From Panacibacter microcysteis (lineage in GTDB: Bacteria; Bacteroidota; Bacteroidia; Chitinophagales; Chitinophagaceae): DNA of 64,000 nt. The stretch is from the NCBI RefSeq assembly GCF_015831355.1, contig NZ_JADWYR010000002.1:124001-188000 (forward strand), read 5' to 3'. The notes beneath the pieces are model-generated. The model was not told the origin of the DNA, did not search any database, and saw nothing but the letters and a program-made list of their open reading frames with translations. Below are positions 8,635-17,904 of this stretch, piece by piece. The position numbers were made by a program, and so were the translations under genes. Position 1 is the first letter of the stretch; every line of letters begins with the position of its first letter.

Positions 8635-9507
8635 TTAAACGCTGTAAGATGTATCACGCAAAGATTCTTCCAGTATTTTTTGTTCAGTCCTGCTCTCACG
8701 TATTTTACACGAGATCTGTGTAAAGTAAGCCATTTTTAAAATGGCAAATGCCAGGCCTCTGGTACCGTCTCTGAAGCCACCCAGCAAAATATAACTGCCA
8801 AAAAAATACGCAGGCCCAATCAGCATCTTCTTCATCAGCCGGTATTTTAGCCTTTGTTTCAACGTCCAGTTAGAAGATGCATCTTTGTCTTCCAGCGACT
8901 TTAAAAATCTTGCATGCTCCCAGTTTGCGTATTCATTGTGCTTGTCTACATAATAACTAACGCCTTTAAAATCCTGGTGGTCAATTTTACTTTTGATCAC
9001 GCCCACCTCGCCGTCGAGCACCGGGTGCTCGTGTACTTCCATATCAAAATGGCTCCACTTTTCCTCATCAATTTTTTCATACTCGCCTGCACCTACTTTA
9101 AACAACGCAAGCTTCTTCAGCGGGTAGCCACCCTGCAACTGCTTGTTCATAAAATAAATGCTGTAACTAAGCCAGTATCCGGCTTTGCTGTCGTCTGCAA
9201 GCGCCTCACGTAATTCACTTTTAAAGTCTTCTGTTAAATACTCATCTGCATCAAGAAACAAAATCCATTTTGTTTGCGGGGTGTGGTTGCGTAAATACCA
9301 GTTTCTTTTCTTGGGAAATTTTCCATCCCACTTAAAGTCAATTACTCCTACTTCAAATTGTCTTGCTATTTCCTTTGTACCATCTGTGCTGCCCGAGTCA
9401 ATTACTACAACATGTTTGGCCAGGTCTTTACCAATTGCGCTAAGGCATTTGGGTAAATTTTTTTCTTCATTGCGCACGGGAATAGCGATTGTTAAATCCA
9501 GAATCAT
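8635..9507 (-). CDS. Family 2 glycosyltransferase
   Basis: The 290-aa product has a GT-A fold: IAIPVRNEEKNL at the N-terminus, IDSGSTDGTKEIA for the nucleotide, and the DxD-type ILFLDADEYL. The C-terminal part (about residues 240-265) includes a hydrophobic segment, so it may associate with the membrane. It resembles WaaE/KdtX-like GT2 enzymes that extend lipopolysaccharide core or exopolysaccharide. It lies 60 nt upstream of the initiating transferase. Confidence 0.88.
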   Translation of the reverse strand: MILDLTIAIPVRNEEKNLPKCLSAIGKDLAKHVVVIDSGSTDGTKEIARQFEVGVIDFKWDGKFPKKRNWYLRNHTPQTKWILFLDADEYLTEDFKSELREALADDSKAGYWLSYSIYFMNKQLQGGYPLKKLALFKVGAGEYEKIDEEKWSHFDMEVHEHPVLDGEVGVIKSKIDHQDFKGVSYYVDKHNEYANWEHARFLKSLEDKDASSNWTLKQRLKYRLMKKMLIGPAYFFGSYILLGGFRDGTRGLAFAILKMAYFTQISCKIRESRTEQKILEESLRDTSYSV

Positions 9508-9649
9508 TGTGATCGGTGTTTTAAAAAGATTTTAGAAATGTTGTTGAACATTTGGATTTTCTGGTTTGGATTATTTTGAGGGATAATTTGATAATTCCTA
9601 TTGGCTTAGCAAATTGTAACACGTTATGTGTAGCAGTTGTATGGTAAAT

Positions 9650-9702
9650 GGGAGGTGAGCTGTAGTGCATGTGGCATCGCCTGTTGTGTCACTCACTTGT
9701 GC
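9650..9702 (-). repeat. 53-bp dispersed element, type B, reverse
   Basis: The type B core is at 9683-9702 (one change, GTGC for GTAC) with a degraded tail near 9650-9664. It lies between the PA14 protein gene and the GT2 gene, inside the exopolysaccharide locus. Confidence 0.8.
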
Positions 9703-9767
9703 GTTCAGTATGTATTGCAGCAAGTGAACAGCCGGTGCGTTTGCTTTAATTTCTCTTTTCAAATCTG

Positions 9768-12700
9768 TCAACGAGGTTGATAAAATAACCGGTAGATGTC
9801 TGTAACGCGGTCGTAATTACTGCCGCCAGACCAAAAGTAAATCCTGATAGCAGACGGTCTTTGCCAGTTTGCTTCACTGTCAAAAGGTATTGTAGTCACA
9901 ACATCATCACCGTAACTAATCGTAACTGTGCCCTGGTTGGCGCTTATGGCAAAAGGTTGTTGTTTGCCGGTTACAGACTTCATAACGTTGCCGGGTATTT
10001 GCAATATCTTTTTATCGTTTGCCTGTATAAATGCCTGTCGTGTAGTTAAGGCTTCTTCTGCAAAGAAACGGGCAATCACTTTCTGCTCATCATCCAGCAC
10101 TTCTATAAAGCTTCCGCCACTGTTGCGTTTGCCGGGCGATGCAGTGTTCAGGTAATTGCCCTCAAAATCTATCGTGCCGTAAATTTTCCAGTTGTCTGTT
10201 TTAAATGATCCAATATCCCTTACCACAACGGCGGTATCAGATTGTTTTCTAAAGCGTATGTACAGGTCTGGCGATTCATCTTTTGTATACTTCTTAATGT
10301 TTGTGCTCACGCTCCACCACTTGCTGTACTTGTCTGTAAGGTCATCCTGCTCCGGGTATTTTTTCCAGCCATAACGGTTAGCTTCCAGGCTGCTGTTGTG
10401 TGGAAGCCCTTCGAGCAGATCATAGACAACAGGTTTTGCTGTATTGACTGTTGTAAAAAACCTTGCTGCAGGTATCGCACTTTCCTGCTGTTTTGCCGTG
10501 CGCCATAACAATCTCAGTTGGGCATTATCTGAATATGCATCGGCGTATTCCAGTTTAAATGGATAACGCACACCCGCCTCCAGGTGAAGGGGTTTGTTAT
10601 GTTGTAGCAAAGAATCGTCGATCCAGATGCGGGTACTCCCAGTGCTTTTTGCAGAAACAAAATAATCGTCTGTGTAAAGTGGTTCAATAAATCCCTGCCA
10701 CCGCACAGAAAAATTTTTGTGTCCTTGTTTTTCCTTTCCGGTATAGCTGCTGAGATCAGAAGCAACATTTGCATCAATACCTGAAGAAATCATTTTTGTA
10801 TTGTTCAGATCGCGGCCGCTAAAATATACTGCAGTCAGACCGTTTTGTACTGCAGGTAATTGTATCGGTATAGTTTGTTCGGTTATGGTATTAAATCCGC
10901 TTATGTGCCAGCGATGAATGCCGCTGTGATAACTTTCGTCATTATGGTACAAATACAGATTGCCTTCTTTATCTTCTACTAACGCTGCTGCAAAAGCATT
11001 GCCTGCCATTCCTGCCGGTGCTTCAAGATTTTCGACTTCCTTGCCCGTCACACCAAACTGGCCAACAAACAATCCGTCATCATATACATGCGTCCACTTG
11101 TTTACCTGGCTGTTTTTCCAGAATTCACCATGGTAACCCCAAAAAATATTCCTGTCGTTTACAAGTGCTACACTGCCTGCATATTTTACATTGTTGCCAT
11201 TGTCGTAACTGCCGTCACCGGGGTATACACCTTTGTACGCTTTTGTTGTGCTGTTGGCAGTTCGCCACAACCATTCATTACCGTTTACCTTTATCGCACC
11301 AAGATGGTAACCATCACTTCCATTCGGTGTAAGGCCACCATCAAACGAAATAACCAAATTCGATGATGTAATTTCTCCTGCTTTCAGTTTGTTGATATTT
11401 CCCCAAAAAAGCGGGTCATATTTTGTAGCAGCAGGCGAGGAGGCCAGCACTGTCTCTTCATTCCATACGGGATTGTCTGAATCATCAAAATCTTTAAGCG
11501 TTCTTTGTGTCCAGGTTGTTGGCCTTCCCGGCACAAGTTTGCTTACCCGTCTTAAAGACCCGTCAGGATATAGCTGCGTGTTATCAGGTATTTCAATATT
11601 GGTAAATCGCAATTGCCCTTTTCCCGGAAGTTCAACAAGTACCCATTTACCTTTCGAATTGTTGTTCGCAATACGATGTTGCAGTGCATAAGTGCGGCCA
11701 TTTTTCAAGGTATTAACACAGCGAAGCCTGTTGTATTTGTCATCCCATTCAGCAGGAACGTTGTATCCCCAGTTTCTTACCAGTGTCCACGAACCATTAT
11801 TGGCCGATAATGGCTTTGTATAATCAATACTAAATTCTAAATAATCAGAAAACACTCTTGATGGTTGGTTGTGATCTACAAACATGCTGTATGAAATACT
11901 GCGGTACATGATCCTGTCAATCCATTTCCTAGAAGCGCTAAAATGCTGCACCCTGTCGTTACCGCTATCTTCAACCCAAAAAGAACCATCCTTTTCAAAT
12001 GCAATAAACGTTGCAGGCCCCGTTCTATCTTCCCTGAAAAAAAACTTATCGTCACTTACCGTTGGGTCTGTGGCGTAACCGCCTGCTTTACCATAGCTCC
12101 ATAAAAATTCACCGCCTGAGTTATCGTATGCCTTTAGCTGCTGGCTGTTGCCACCATCTGCCACCAAAACCATTTTGTTGTCAGGGGATACGGCGATTGC
12201 TAAAGGTTGTTGCAGGTTTGTGAGGCGTATTATTGGCCTGGACAATCCATTCTCTATATCAAATTTTCCAACAATGGTGTTTTCCTGTTTATCATAGATT
12301 ATCCACACATTGTCTTGCCGGTCTACAGTAACAGCACGGGGCTTGTTTACAGGAATTTTTTTTACCAGCCTGCCTGTTCGTTTATCAAGCACGTGCAACT
12401 CGTTCAGCTTGTCATATGCAACAAAAAGATAGTTTGCTTTATGCTGAACTGCAATGCCTGAAATTGTTGCAGCAGACTTACTGGTTGCATCGATAATGTT
12501 AATGGCCTCTTTTGCTTTTAATAGCTTATTCTTACCGGTTGAAAAGAGAACAGGATTATCATCAGCTACGTTTGTAGCATAGATAAAGTTTTGTGCAGTG
12601 TCAGTACCTGCCCAGTATACGCGTTCTTCGTCTGCAGCAACAAATTGAACCGATATTCCTTCATTGTATATGGCACTTTTTTTTTGCGGCTCACTTGTGT

Positions 12701-13184
12701 TGAACTTAAATGTGCTGCTCGCTTTCTCGTTGTAGTAAGTGGTATAAAAAGCGGTGTTTTTTACAATGCTCATTCCATACATTCTACGCATTGCATGGTG
12801 AACGGTTGATCCCGTGAATGAATCAGACGTGTTCCCGATCACACCTTGCCATTTGTATTGCATGTTGCCTGAAAGCACTTTTACCACATAGCTGTTTTGT
12901 TTAACAAGCCTGCCCTGGTCATCTGTCCCATCCCAGGATGCAGATTGTTTTCCTGCGTTATACATTACACCACTCCATAAGGTCCTGATCAGTTTTCCTT
13001 CAGTATTAAAAACGCCGGCACTTGTAAGACGATTTTCGTTGAGTACAAATGAAAATGTTGTTACACCATTGGTTTGCGGGGCAGTAATTGCCTGTTTCGA
13101 TGTTTGCCGGTTAAATGACGAGCAACATATGAACACAGCATAAAGTGTCAAAAGCATTGATAACTTTCTAAAATAGCTTGTCAC
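9768..13184 (-). CDS. Large secreted beta-propeller/PA14-domain protein
   Basis: The 1138-aa exported protein has an N-terminal hydrophobic signal (LLTLYAVFICCSS; it may be lipidated, but the lipobox is not canonical). An FlgD-Ig-like segment follows (~residues 45-105, TLWSGVMYNAGKQSASWDGTDDQGRL), then a long NHL/WD-like propeller region (~150-430, with repeats such as RAVTVDRQDNVWIIYD and AIAVSPDNKMVLVADGG). A central stretch is unassigned, and a PA14 domain lies at ~785-915 (GLTAVYFSGRDL, RIWIDDSLL). PA14 commonly binds glycans. Its position within the exopolysaccharide locus suggests a cell-surface protein that binds or modifies the polymer; enzymatic activity is unknown. Confidence 0.75.
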   Translation of the reverse strand: MTSYFRKLSMLLTLYAVFICCSSFNRQTSKQAITAPQTNGVTTFSFVLNENRLTSAGVFNTEGKLIRTLWSGVMYNAGKQSASWDGTDDQGRLVKQNSYVVKVLSGNMQYKWQGVIGNTSDSFTGSTVHHAMRRMYGMSIVKNTAFYTTYYNEKASSTFKFNTSEPQKKSAIYNEGISVQFVAADEERVYWAGTDTAQNFIYATNVADDNPVLFSTGKNKLLKAKEAINIIDATSKSAATISGIAVQHKANYLFVAYDKLNELHVLDKRTGRLVKKIPVNKPRAVTVDRQDNVWIIYDKQENTIVGKFDIENGLSRPIIRLTNLQQPLAIAVSPDNKMVLVADGGNSQQLKAYDNSGGEFLWSYGKAGGYATDPTVSDDKFFFREDRTGPATFIAFEKDGSFWVEDSGNDRVQHFSASRKWIDRIMYRSISYSMFVDHNQPSRVFSDYLEFSIDYTKPLSANNGSWTLVRNWGYNVPAEWDDKYNRLRCVNTLKNGRTYALQHRIANNNSKGKWVLVELPGKGQLRFTNIEIPDNTQLYPDGSLRRVSKLVPGRPTTWTQRTLKDFDDSDNPVWNEETVLASSPAATKYDPLFWGNINKLKAGEITSSNLVISFDGGLTPNGSDGYHLGAIKVNGNEWLWRTANSTTKAYKGVYPGDGSYDNGNNVKYAGSVALVNDRNIFWGYHGEFWKNSQVNKWTHVYDDGLFVGQFGVTGKEVENLEAPAGMAGNAFAAALVEDKEGNLYLYHNDESYHSGIHRWHISGFNTITEQTIPIQLPAVQNGLTAVYFSGRDLNNTKMISSGIDANVASDLSSYTGKEKQGHKNFSVRWQGFIEPLYTDDYFVSAKSTGSTRIWIDDSLLQHNKPLHLEAGVRYPFKLEYADAYSDNAQLRLLWRTAKQQESAIPAARFFTTVNTAKPVVYDLLEGLPHNSSLEANRYGWKKYPEQDDLTDKYSKWWSVSTNIKKYTKDESPDLYIRFRKQSDTAVVVRDIGSFKTDNWKIYGTIDFEGNYLNTASPGKRNSGGSFIEVLDDEQKVIARFFAEEALTTRQAFIQANDKKILQIPGNVMKSVTGKQQPFAISANQGTVTISYGDDVVTTIPFDSEANWQRPSAIRIYFWSGGSNYDRVTDIYRLFYQPR

Positions 13185-13244
13185 AATTGATTGATGGATG
13201 AAAATTTGCCCTGCATTTCCCGCTCACCTGGATAAGAGATGATG

Positions 13245-13856
13245 TTATAAAACAATGCTGCCCGTGCCATCATCATGCAAAAGCTTTTCAAGTTGTATAA
13301 CTGTAATACTTTCAGGAAACTGTTTTCTTTCTTTGATGAATTTACAAGGATGTCCTGCACAAACAGACCAGGCAGGCATATTTTTAGTAACAACAGATCT
13401 TGCACCTATAACACAACCTTCGCCAATGGTAATACCCGGGTGAATAAATGCTTCTGTTGCAACCCAGGCATGAGCATGTACAGTAATGGGTTTTGTTACA
13501 AGCGGAAAACCTGGTTTTTGATAATCATGTGTACCTGCACAGAGGTGTGCACTCTGAGACACTACAGCACGGTAACCAACCGTTATCTTGCCTTGTGAAT
13601 AGAGAGTCACTCCATTAGCGATACCACATTCATCATGTAACTCAAGATTCCAGGGCGCCCATATTTTTACACCGGGGTACACATGTACTCGTTTGCCTAC
13701 TTGTGCACCAAAGCTTCTGAGTAAAAAAGAACGCCATGCATGCAATGGTTTTGGCGACCACCGGAAGAATATTGCTTCAACAATATTCCATGCTAACCTG
13801 CCCACCCTGTTTCGCAGGGAAAAAGACGGGCCGGTGTGTGTATCAACGTTGTGCAT
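13245..13856 (-). CDS. WcaF-like hexapeptide acyltransferase
   Basis: The 203-aa protein has a left-handed beta-helix of hexapeptide repeats (VHVYPGVKIWAPWNLELHDE, GIANGVTLYS, HPGITIGEGCVIGARSVVTK) and the family-typical CAGTHDYQKPGFPLVTKPI loop holding the catalytic His. It matches the colanic acid WcaF family of O-acetyltransferases. It probably acetylates a sugar of the repeat unit. It sits between a glycosyltransferase and the PA14 protein in the operon. Confidence 0.85.
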   Translation of the reverse strand: MHNVDTHTGPSFSLRNRVGRLAWNIVEAIFFRWSPKPLHAWRSFLLRSFGAQVGKRVHVYPGVKIWAPWNLELHDECGIANGVTLYSQGKITVGYRAVVSQSAHLCAGTHDYQKPGFPLVTKPITVHAHAWVATEAFIHPGITIGEGCVIGARSVVTKNMPAWSVCAGHPCKFIKERKQFPESITVIQLEKLLHDDGTGSIVL

Positions 13857-13875
13857 ATATTTTTAAGTTATGTTG

Positions 13876-15072
13876 TTAATTTGATAAGATGCTCAACATT
13901 TTTTGCGCTGCCGGTGCTGCTGCAAAATATTTTTCATACGTTGTTTTTGCATTAACGCCCATTTGCTTTTTTTCTACATCTGTGAGACTAAAAAAACTGT
14001 TGAGTAAGTATGATACGCCTTCAACAGTATCATCAGCCACGATGCCCGAGTGCGAAGTCTCTATCTCCCTGAAAATATTTACCTGGTTTGAAATAAGTAC
14101 AGGTTTGCTGCATGCCATTGCTTCTGCAACTGCAATACCAAAATTTTCCTGGTGGCTCGGCAGTATAAATGCGTCACAATTATAAAAGGCCCCCCATTTA
14201 GCATCCCCTGTAAGCATACCCGGGAAAAAAATATATTCATCTTTCAAATCTGCGGCCATCGTGAGAAGGTTCTTGCCAAACGGCGTATTCATGCCCGGCC
14301 CCACAATTACAAGTTTTGGGATGTTTGTTTGATTTGCCGTGTTTGAGCCTTTAACAATATCTACATACGACTGTATTAACAAATCAACCGATTTTTTTTC
14401 ATGAATGCGGCTGAGAAAAAGTATAAAAGGTCGATCATTGAGCCCGCTACATTCATTTATGAAAGCGTTATGCATTTCGTGTGTAAAAGGCGGCGGAGCG
14501 GCTATGCCATAACCGATGTTGATTTCCTGTTTGGGCAGGTAAGGTTGAAAAGCTTCACGTGCAAGCAGGAGCTCAGACTCGGTAGTAAACAGCATTGCAT
14601 CTGCGTTTTCAATCACTTTAGATTCAACCAGCTTCCAGTAGATTTTGTTCCTGATGGCTTTTAATTTTCTTCCGGGTGCTTTTTGAAAATAGGGATCGAG
14701 CATGCCATGCGGCATAACAAATAATTTCGGCGATTTTTTGTTATTCGTCCGTGCTCTGAGTTGGCGGAAGAATTTAACTACTGCGTAATCGTGGTAAAGC
14801 CACAGACCATGCACAATTACCGCATCAAAACGATGAACATTTTTCTCCAGCCATGGTACCAGTTTGTTGCTGTATTGCCATGGGCCTTTGGCAGGCCCAA
14901 GCAGGTGAACCGGAAAAAGGTCGTTTCTCGAAAAAGAAGACCGTGGATCGTCAAGACATGCCACTTCATTATAAATGCCAAGTTTTTGCAATTCGGGTAT
15001 GGCATTACGGATGCCCTGGCATGGCCCGCCTGTAGACGGGTTCATACTTGGAATAACACGTAGTAAACGCAT
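13876..15072 (-). CDS. Family 4 glycosyltransferase
   Basis: The 398-aa GT-B enzyme starts LLRVIPSMNPSTGGPCQGI, a typical GT4 acceptor-binding loop. It carries MPHGMLDPYF, then ILFLSRIHEKKSVDLLI at the start of the C-terminal domain and SHQENFGIAVAEAMACSKPVL with the EX7E-type nucleotide-sugar motif. It transfers a sugar during repeat-unit assembly at the inner face of the membrane. Substrate is unknown. It is 47 nt from the next glycosyltransferase and 19 nt from the WcaF-like gene. Confidence 0.88.
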   Translation of the reverse strand: MRLLRVIPSMNPSTGGPCQGIRNAIPELQKLGIYNEVACLDDPRSSFSRNDLFPVHLLGPAKGPWQYSNKLVPWLEKNVHRFDAVIVHGLWLYHDYAVVKFFRQLRARTNNKKSPKLFVMPHGMLDPYFQKAPGRKLKAIRNKIYWKLVESKVIENADAMLFTTESELLLAREAFQPYLPKQEINIGYGIAAPPPFTHEMHNAFINECSGLNDRPFILFLSRIHEKKSVDLLIQSYVDIVKGSNTANQTNIPKLVIVGPGMNTPFGKNLLTMAADLKDEYIFFPGMLTGDAKWGAFYNCDAFILPSHQENFGIAVAEAMACSKPVLISNQVNIFREIETSHSGIVADDTVEGVSYLLNSFFSLTDVEKKQMGVNAKTTYEKYFAAAPAAQKMLSILSN

Positions 15073-15119
15073 AATGATAGTAAGATTTAAGGTTGTTTAG
15101 GATTGCGAAATATTCGATA

Positions 15120-16349
15120 TTAAAGAGATACAGCATGAAGACTGCGTTTGCCCTCACCTGCGACTGTTTCTGTATTGCCGTTCTTATAAGCTCTTAAGGC
15201 TTTGTAGTAAAATGCCTCAGTAAGATCAAGCATTTTCTGCTGATCAAAACGCTTTACATTTTCAAAACCTGCATTGATAGCTTTTCGGCGTTGTTCAAGG
15301 GTCAAACCAACTACCTGCTCAACAGCTTCTGCACATTCCATACTCCAGGCTATTGTTTCCTTTTCCGCTCCGGATGCTTTTTTTGGAATATAAAATGCCG
15401 CTTCTCCGCCCACTTCTGACATTGGCGCACTTGCCGTTGTTACTACCGGGCAGCCACAAGCCATAGCTTCTGCTATGGGCCATCCGAAACCTTCTGCGAT
15501 AGAAGGGTATAATAATAGCGTTGCGCCGGAATATGCTGTATTTAATAAGGTATCGTCAATACCAGTAAGCAAATAAATATCCTGTTTGAATGAGGATGCT
15601 TCGTAAACTTTCAGCAAGCTTTCATCAGGCCTGGCACCGATGAGCAATAATGGCAAATTATGCCTGCTTTGGGCACGCCATTGTGTGTAGATTTCAATTG
15701 CGCCTTTCCTGTTTTTATACCATTGATTACCGCCTACATGTAAAATGTAACCACCCGACAGATCTTTGCCGACCTTATCGTTTAATGAGGATAAATCTTT
15801 CGCAGGTGTAAATCTTCTGTTCAGCGCATTGTAAATAACTTCAACAGTATAAGGCTTAACAGGAAATTTATACAGATCACGCTTTGTATTTTCTGAAACA
15901 GTAATGAAATGTTTTGCACTTGAAAAACCTTTTCTGATAAGCGCCTGGTACTTTTTACCGCTACTGCTTACCGGGTTTTCAGGAATTTCTCCCAGCGCGG
16001 AGCGTTGCGCAAGAAAGTCGTGGCAATGCACAACCATCAACCTGTTTTTTACCAGTGGCATCCACATGCCCAGGGCATGATCAGTGAAAATAAACAGTGT
16101 ATTGTCATCGCAACCTTTTACAAACTTTTTTACCTGTCGTGGAAACAGTAAATACTGATCAATATAACCAAACCATTTCCTGAGGCTATTGAAAAGTGTG
16201 ATTTTAGAGAATACAGGTTGCGGCAAAAGTGTTGTGACTTTGTGTCCACGACCTTGCATTCCTTCGGTAAGCATCTGCGCATACCTTGGCATGCTTTGCG
16301 AACCAAAGAAAGATGGATGCACAAAAAAGACAAGGTTCAGTTTATTCAT
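15120..16349 (-). CDS. Family 4 glycosyltransferase
   Basis: The 409-aa GT-B enzyme has an N-terminal NLVFFVHPSFFGSQSMPRYA loop. The C-terminal domain contains ILHVGGNQWYKNRKGAIEIY and YPSIAEGFGWPIAEAMACGCPVV (the E-x7-E nucleotide-sugar motif). The family is clear; donor and acceptor are not. It follows the Wzy-like polymerase gene, separated by a type B dispersed element. Confidence 0.88.
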   Translation of the reverse strand: MNKLNLVFFVHPSFFGSQSMPRYAQMLTEGMQGRGHKVTTLLPQPVFSKITLFNSLRKWFGYIDQYLLFPRQVKKFVKGCDDNTLFIFTDHALGMWMPLVKNRLMVVHCHDFLAQRSALGEIPENPVSSSGKKYQALIRKGFSSAKHFITVSENTKRDLYKFPVKPYTVEVIYNALNRRFTPAKDLSSLNDKVGKDLSGGYILHVGGNQWYKNRKGAIEIYTQWRAQSRHNLPLLLIGARPDESLLKVYEASSFKQDIYLLTGIDDTLLNTAYSGATLLLYPSIAEGFGWPIAEAMACGCPVVTTASAPMSEVGGEAAFYIPKKASGAEKETIAWSMECAEAVEQVVGLTLEQRRKAINAGFENVKRFDQQKMLDLTEAFYYKALRAYKNGNTETVAGEGKRSLHAVSL

Positions 16350-16480
16350 GATGCCTGGATTTTTTAACGAACAACTGGCTAAGCATTAGCAACAGGTTTG
16401 CCTGGTTTCTTATTTTTTGTTGTTTAACCATTACTGAAAACGATTGTGTAAAACTCATCGTTGTTGCTCAAGGCTCTGCA

Positions 16481-16533
16481 GTACAAGTGAGTGACACAAC
16501 CAAAGCATCATAGCATTACTAATGCCGGCTACC
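16481..16533 (+). repeat. 53-bp dispersed element, type B, forward
   Basis: The type B core GTACAAGTGAGTGACACAAC is exact at 16481-16500, and the tail GCCGGCTACC ends at 16533, 19 nt from the stop of the polymerase gene. Confidence 0.9.
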
Positions 16534-16551
16534 GGATAATTGTATTTGTAT

Positions 16552-17904
16552 TTATACCCTTTCATTTGCTGTTGTATTTCGCAGTGAAGCCAGCAACAGA
16601 CCTGCGATCACTATACCAAAGCCAAGTGCTGTTGGCTGCGCCCATTGTCCCTGGGGAATATTTACGATACCAAACGAAACAAGCATCCAGGGAAGAAGAT
16701 CATCAACAGATAATTTTTTATAAGCCGCGAAGGCAAGCTTTATAAAAAATACCAGCCTTACAAGAATGAGCGAGAAGCCCATTAATAAACCCAGCTCGCT
16801 AATGTTTCTTGCCCATTCGTCTTCTGCCAGTATCAGTCCTGATTTTCCTGCTATTAACACCGCGCCCACACTGGTACCCATGCCCATACCGTAGCCAAAA
16901 AACGGAAGGTCTGCTGCACCGGTTATGGCGCCAATCATTGTTCCCAGGTAGCGGTCTCCCAGCACGCCATTGATGCCGCCTTCATTTTCATTGGCGGAAT
17001 CGAAACGTGTTGTAAAAGCATCTACCGCCAGTTGAAACGAAGGATAATTGCTGAGCAAAATAAACAGTACGACGATGCCTGTAAGTGCCAACAGCATTTT
17101 GCCGATATGTTGTGGTTTGTGTAAAATATAAACCCCAGCAAAAACAGCACTTAGTGCAACCTCGAAAAATAGTGTACGGCTTATAGAGAATGGTACGGAG
17201 ACCAGTACAGCAGCAGTGGCAGCCCACAAAACTAACTTTTTGATCTCTTTTTGATTGAACCAGAAATAGAATACAAATGATGCGACAAGGCTAAAGAAAA
17301 GTGCGTTGCCATTGGTAAAAGAAAAAGTTCCCGGCGGCCTGAAGAAACCTAATGCGCCTGCAAAACCGGCACCGGCTTCATCACCTGTTACACTGCGGTT
17401 AACCCATGCAGACTGCGGGCTGTAAAATTGCATGACTGTAAGTATAACCATGGGTATGGATACCAGCAACAGCATCCGCCCTACAGCAATTACATCATTG
17501 CGATTGAATATATTACCGATCACAAAGATCAGCGGGAAGTGTATCAGCAATATTCTCGCCCCGTATAGTGCTACCCAGATATTGCCATGCCCGAACAATA
17601 TAGCTGTGTATATACCTGCAACTGCTATTATGAACATGCATACGATATAGGCATTCATTTTTAACAGGCCCTGCGAACGTGACTTAAAGATTAAGAAAAT
17701 AGCCAGCGGATCGCGGATAAGCAGCAGCGGTGAAAAACCAGGTAACAACCATTTTCTTAGTGCGCCTTCGAATAACAGCAGCAGCACATACAACCAGATG
17801 CCTTTTTTCAACAAACCGTAATTCTCCCTGGCCTGTTGTTGCTGTGTTGTTTCAAATGACCGCAACGTCATTTCCCTGTCCATAACAAGATCATACTGGC
17901 TCAT
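16552..17904 (-). CDS. Wzy/O-antigen-ligase-like membrane polymerase
   Basis: This is a polytopic membrane protein with about ten to twelve helices and one large periplasmic loop (residues ~300-350 of the product). It ends in hydrophobic helices with NIPQGQWAQPTALGFGI. Such proteins polymerise lipid-linked repeat units or ligate them. I take the Met at 17904 as start (450 aa): this gives a 14-nt overlap with the upstream glycosyltransferase stop, typical of coupled genes, whereas the longer frame from 17958 lies inside that gene. Wzy is favoured over WaaL because Wzx and Wzc are in the same locus. Confidence 0.75.
   Translation of the reverse strand: MSQYDLVMDREMTLRSFETTQQQQARENYGLLKKGIWLYVLLLLFEGALRKWLLPGFSPLLLIRDPLAIFLIFKSRSQGLLKMNAYIVCMFIIAVAGIYTAILFGHGNIWVALYGARILLIHFPLIFVIGNIFNRNDVIAVGRMLLLVSIPMVILTVMQFYSPQSAWVNRSVTGDEAGAGFAGALGFFRPPGTFSFTNGNALFFSLVASFVFYFWFNQKEIKKLVLWAATAAVLVSVPFSISRTLFFEVALSAVFAGVYILHKPQHIGKMLLALTGIVVLFILLSNYPSFQLAVDAFTTRFDSANENEGGINGVLGDRYLGTMIGAITGAADLPFFGYGMGMGTSVGAVLIAGKSGLILAEDEWARNISELGLLMGFSLILVRLVFFIKLAFAAYKKLSVDDLLPWMLVSFGIVNIPQGQWAQPTALGFGIVIAGLLLASLRNTTANERV

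Noticed and set aside
16491-16745. Plus-strand frame over the dispersed element and the polymerase end
   Set aside because: It overlaps the wzy-like gene on the other strand and starts in a repeat.
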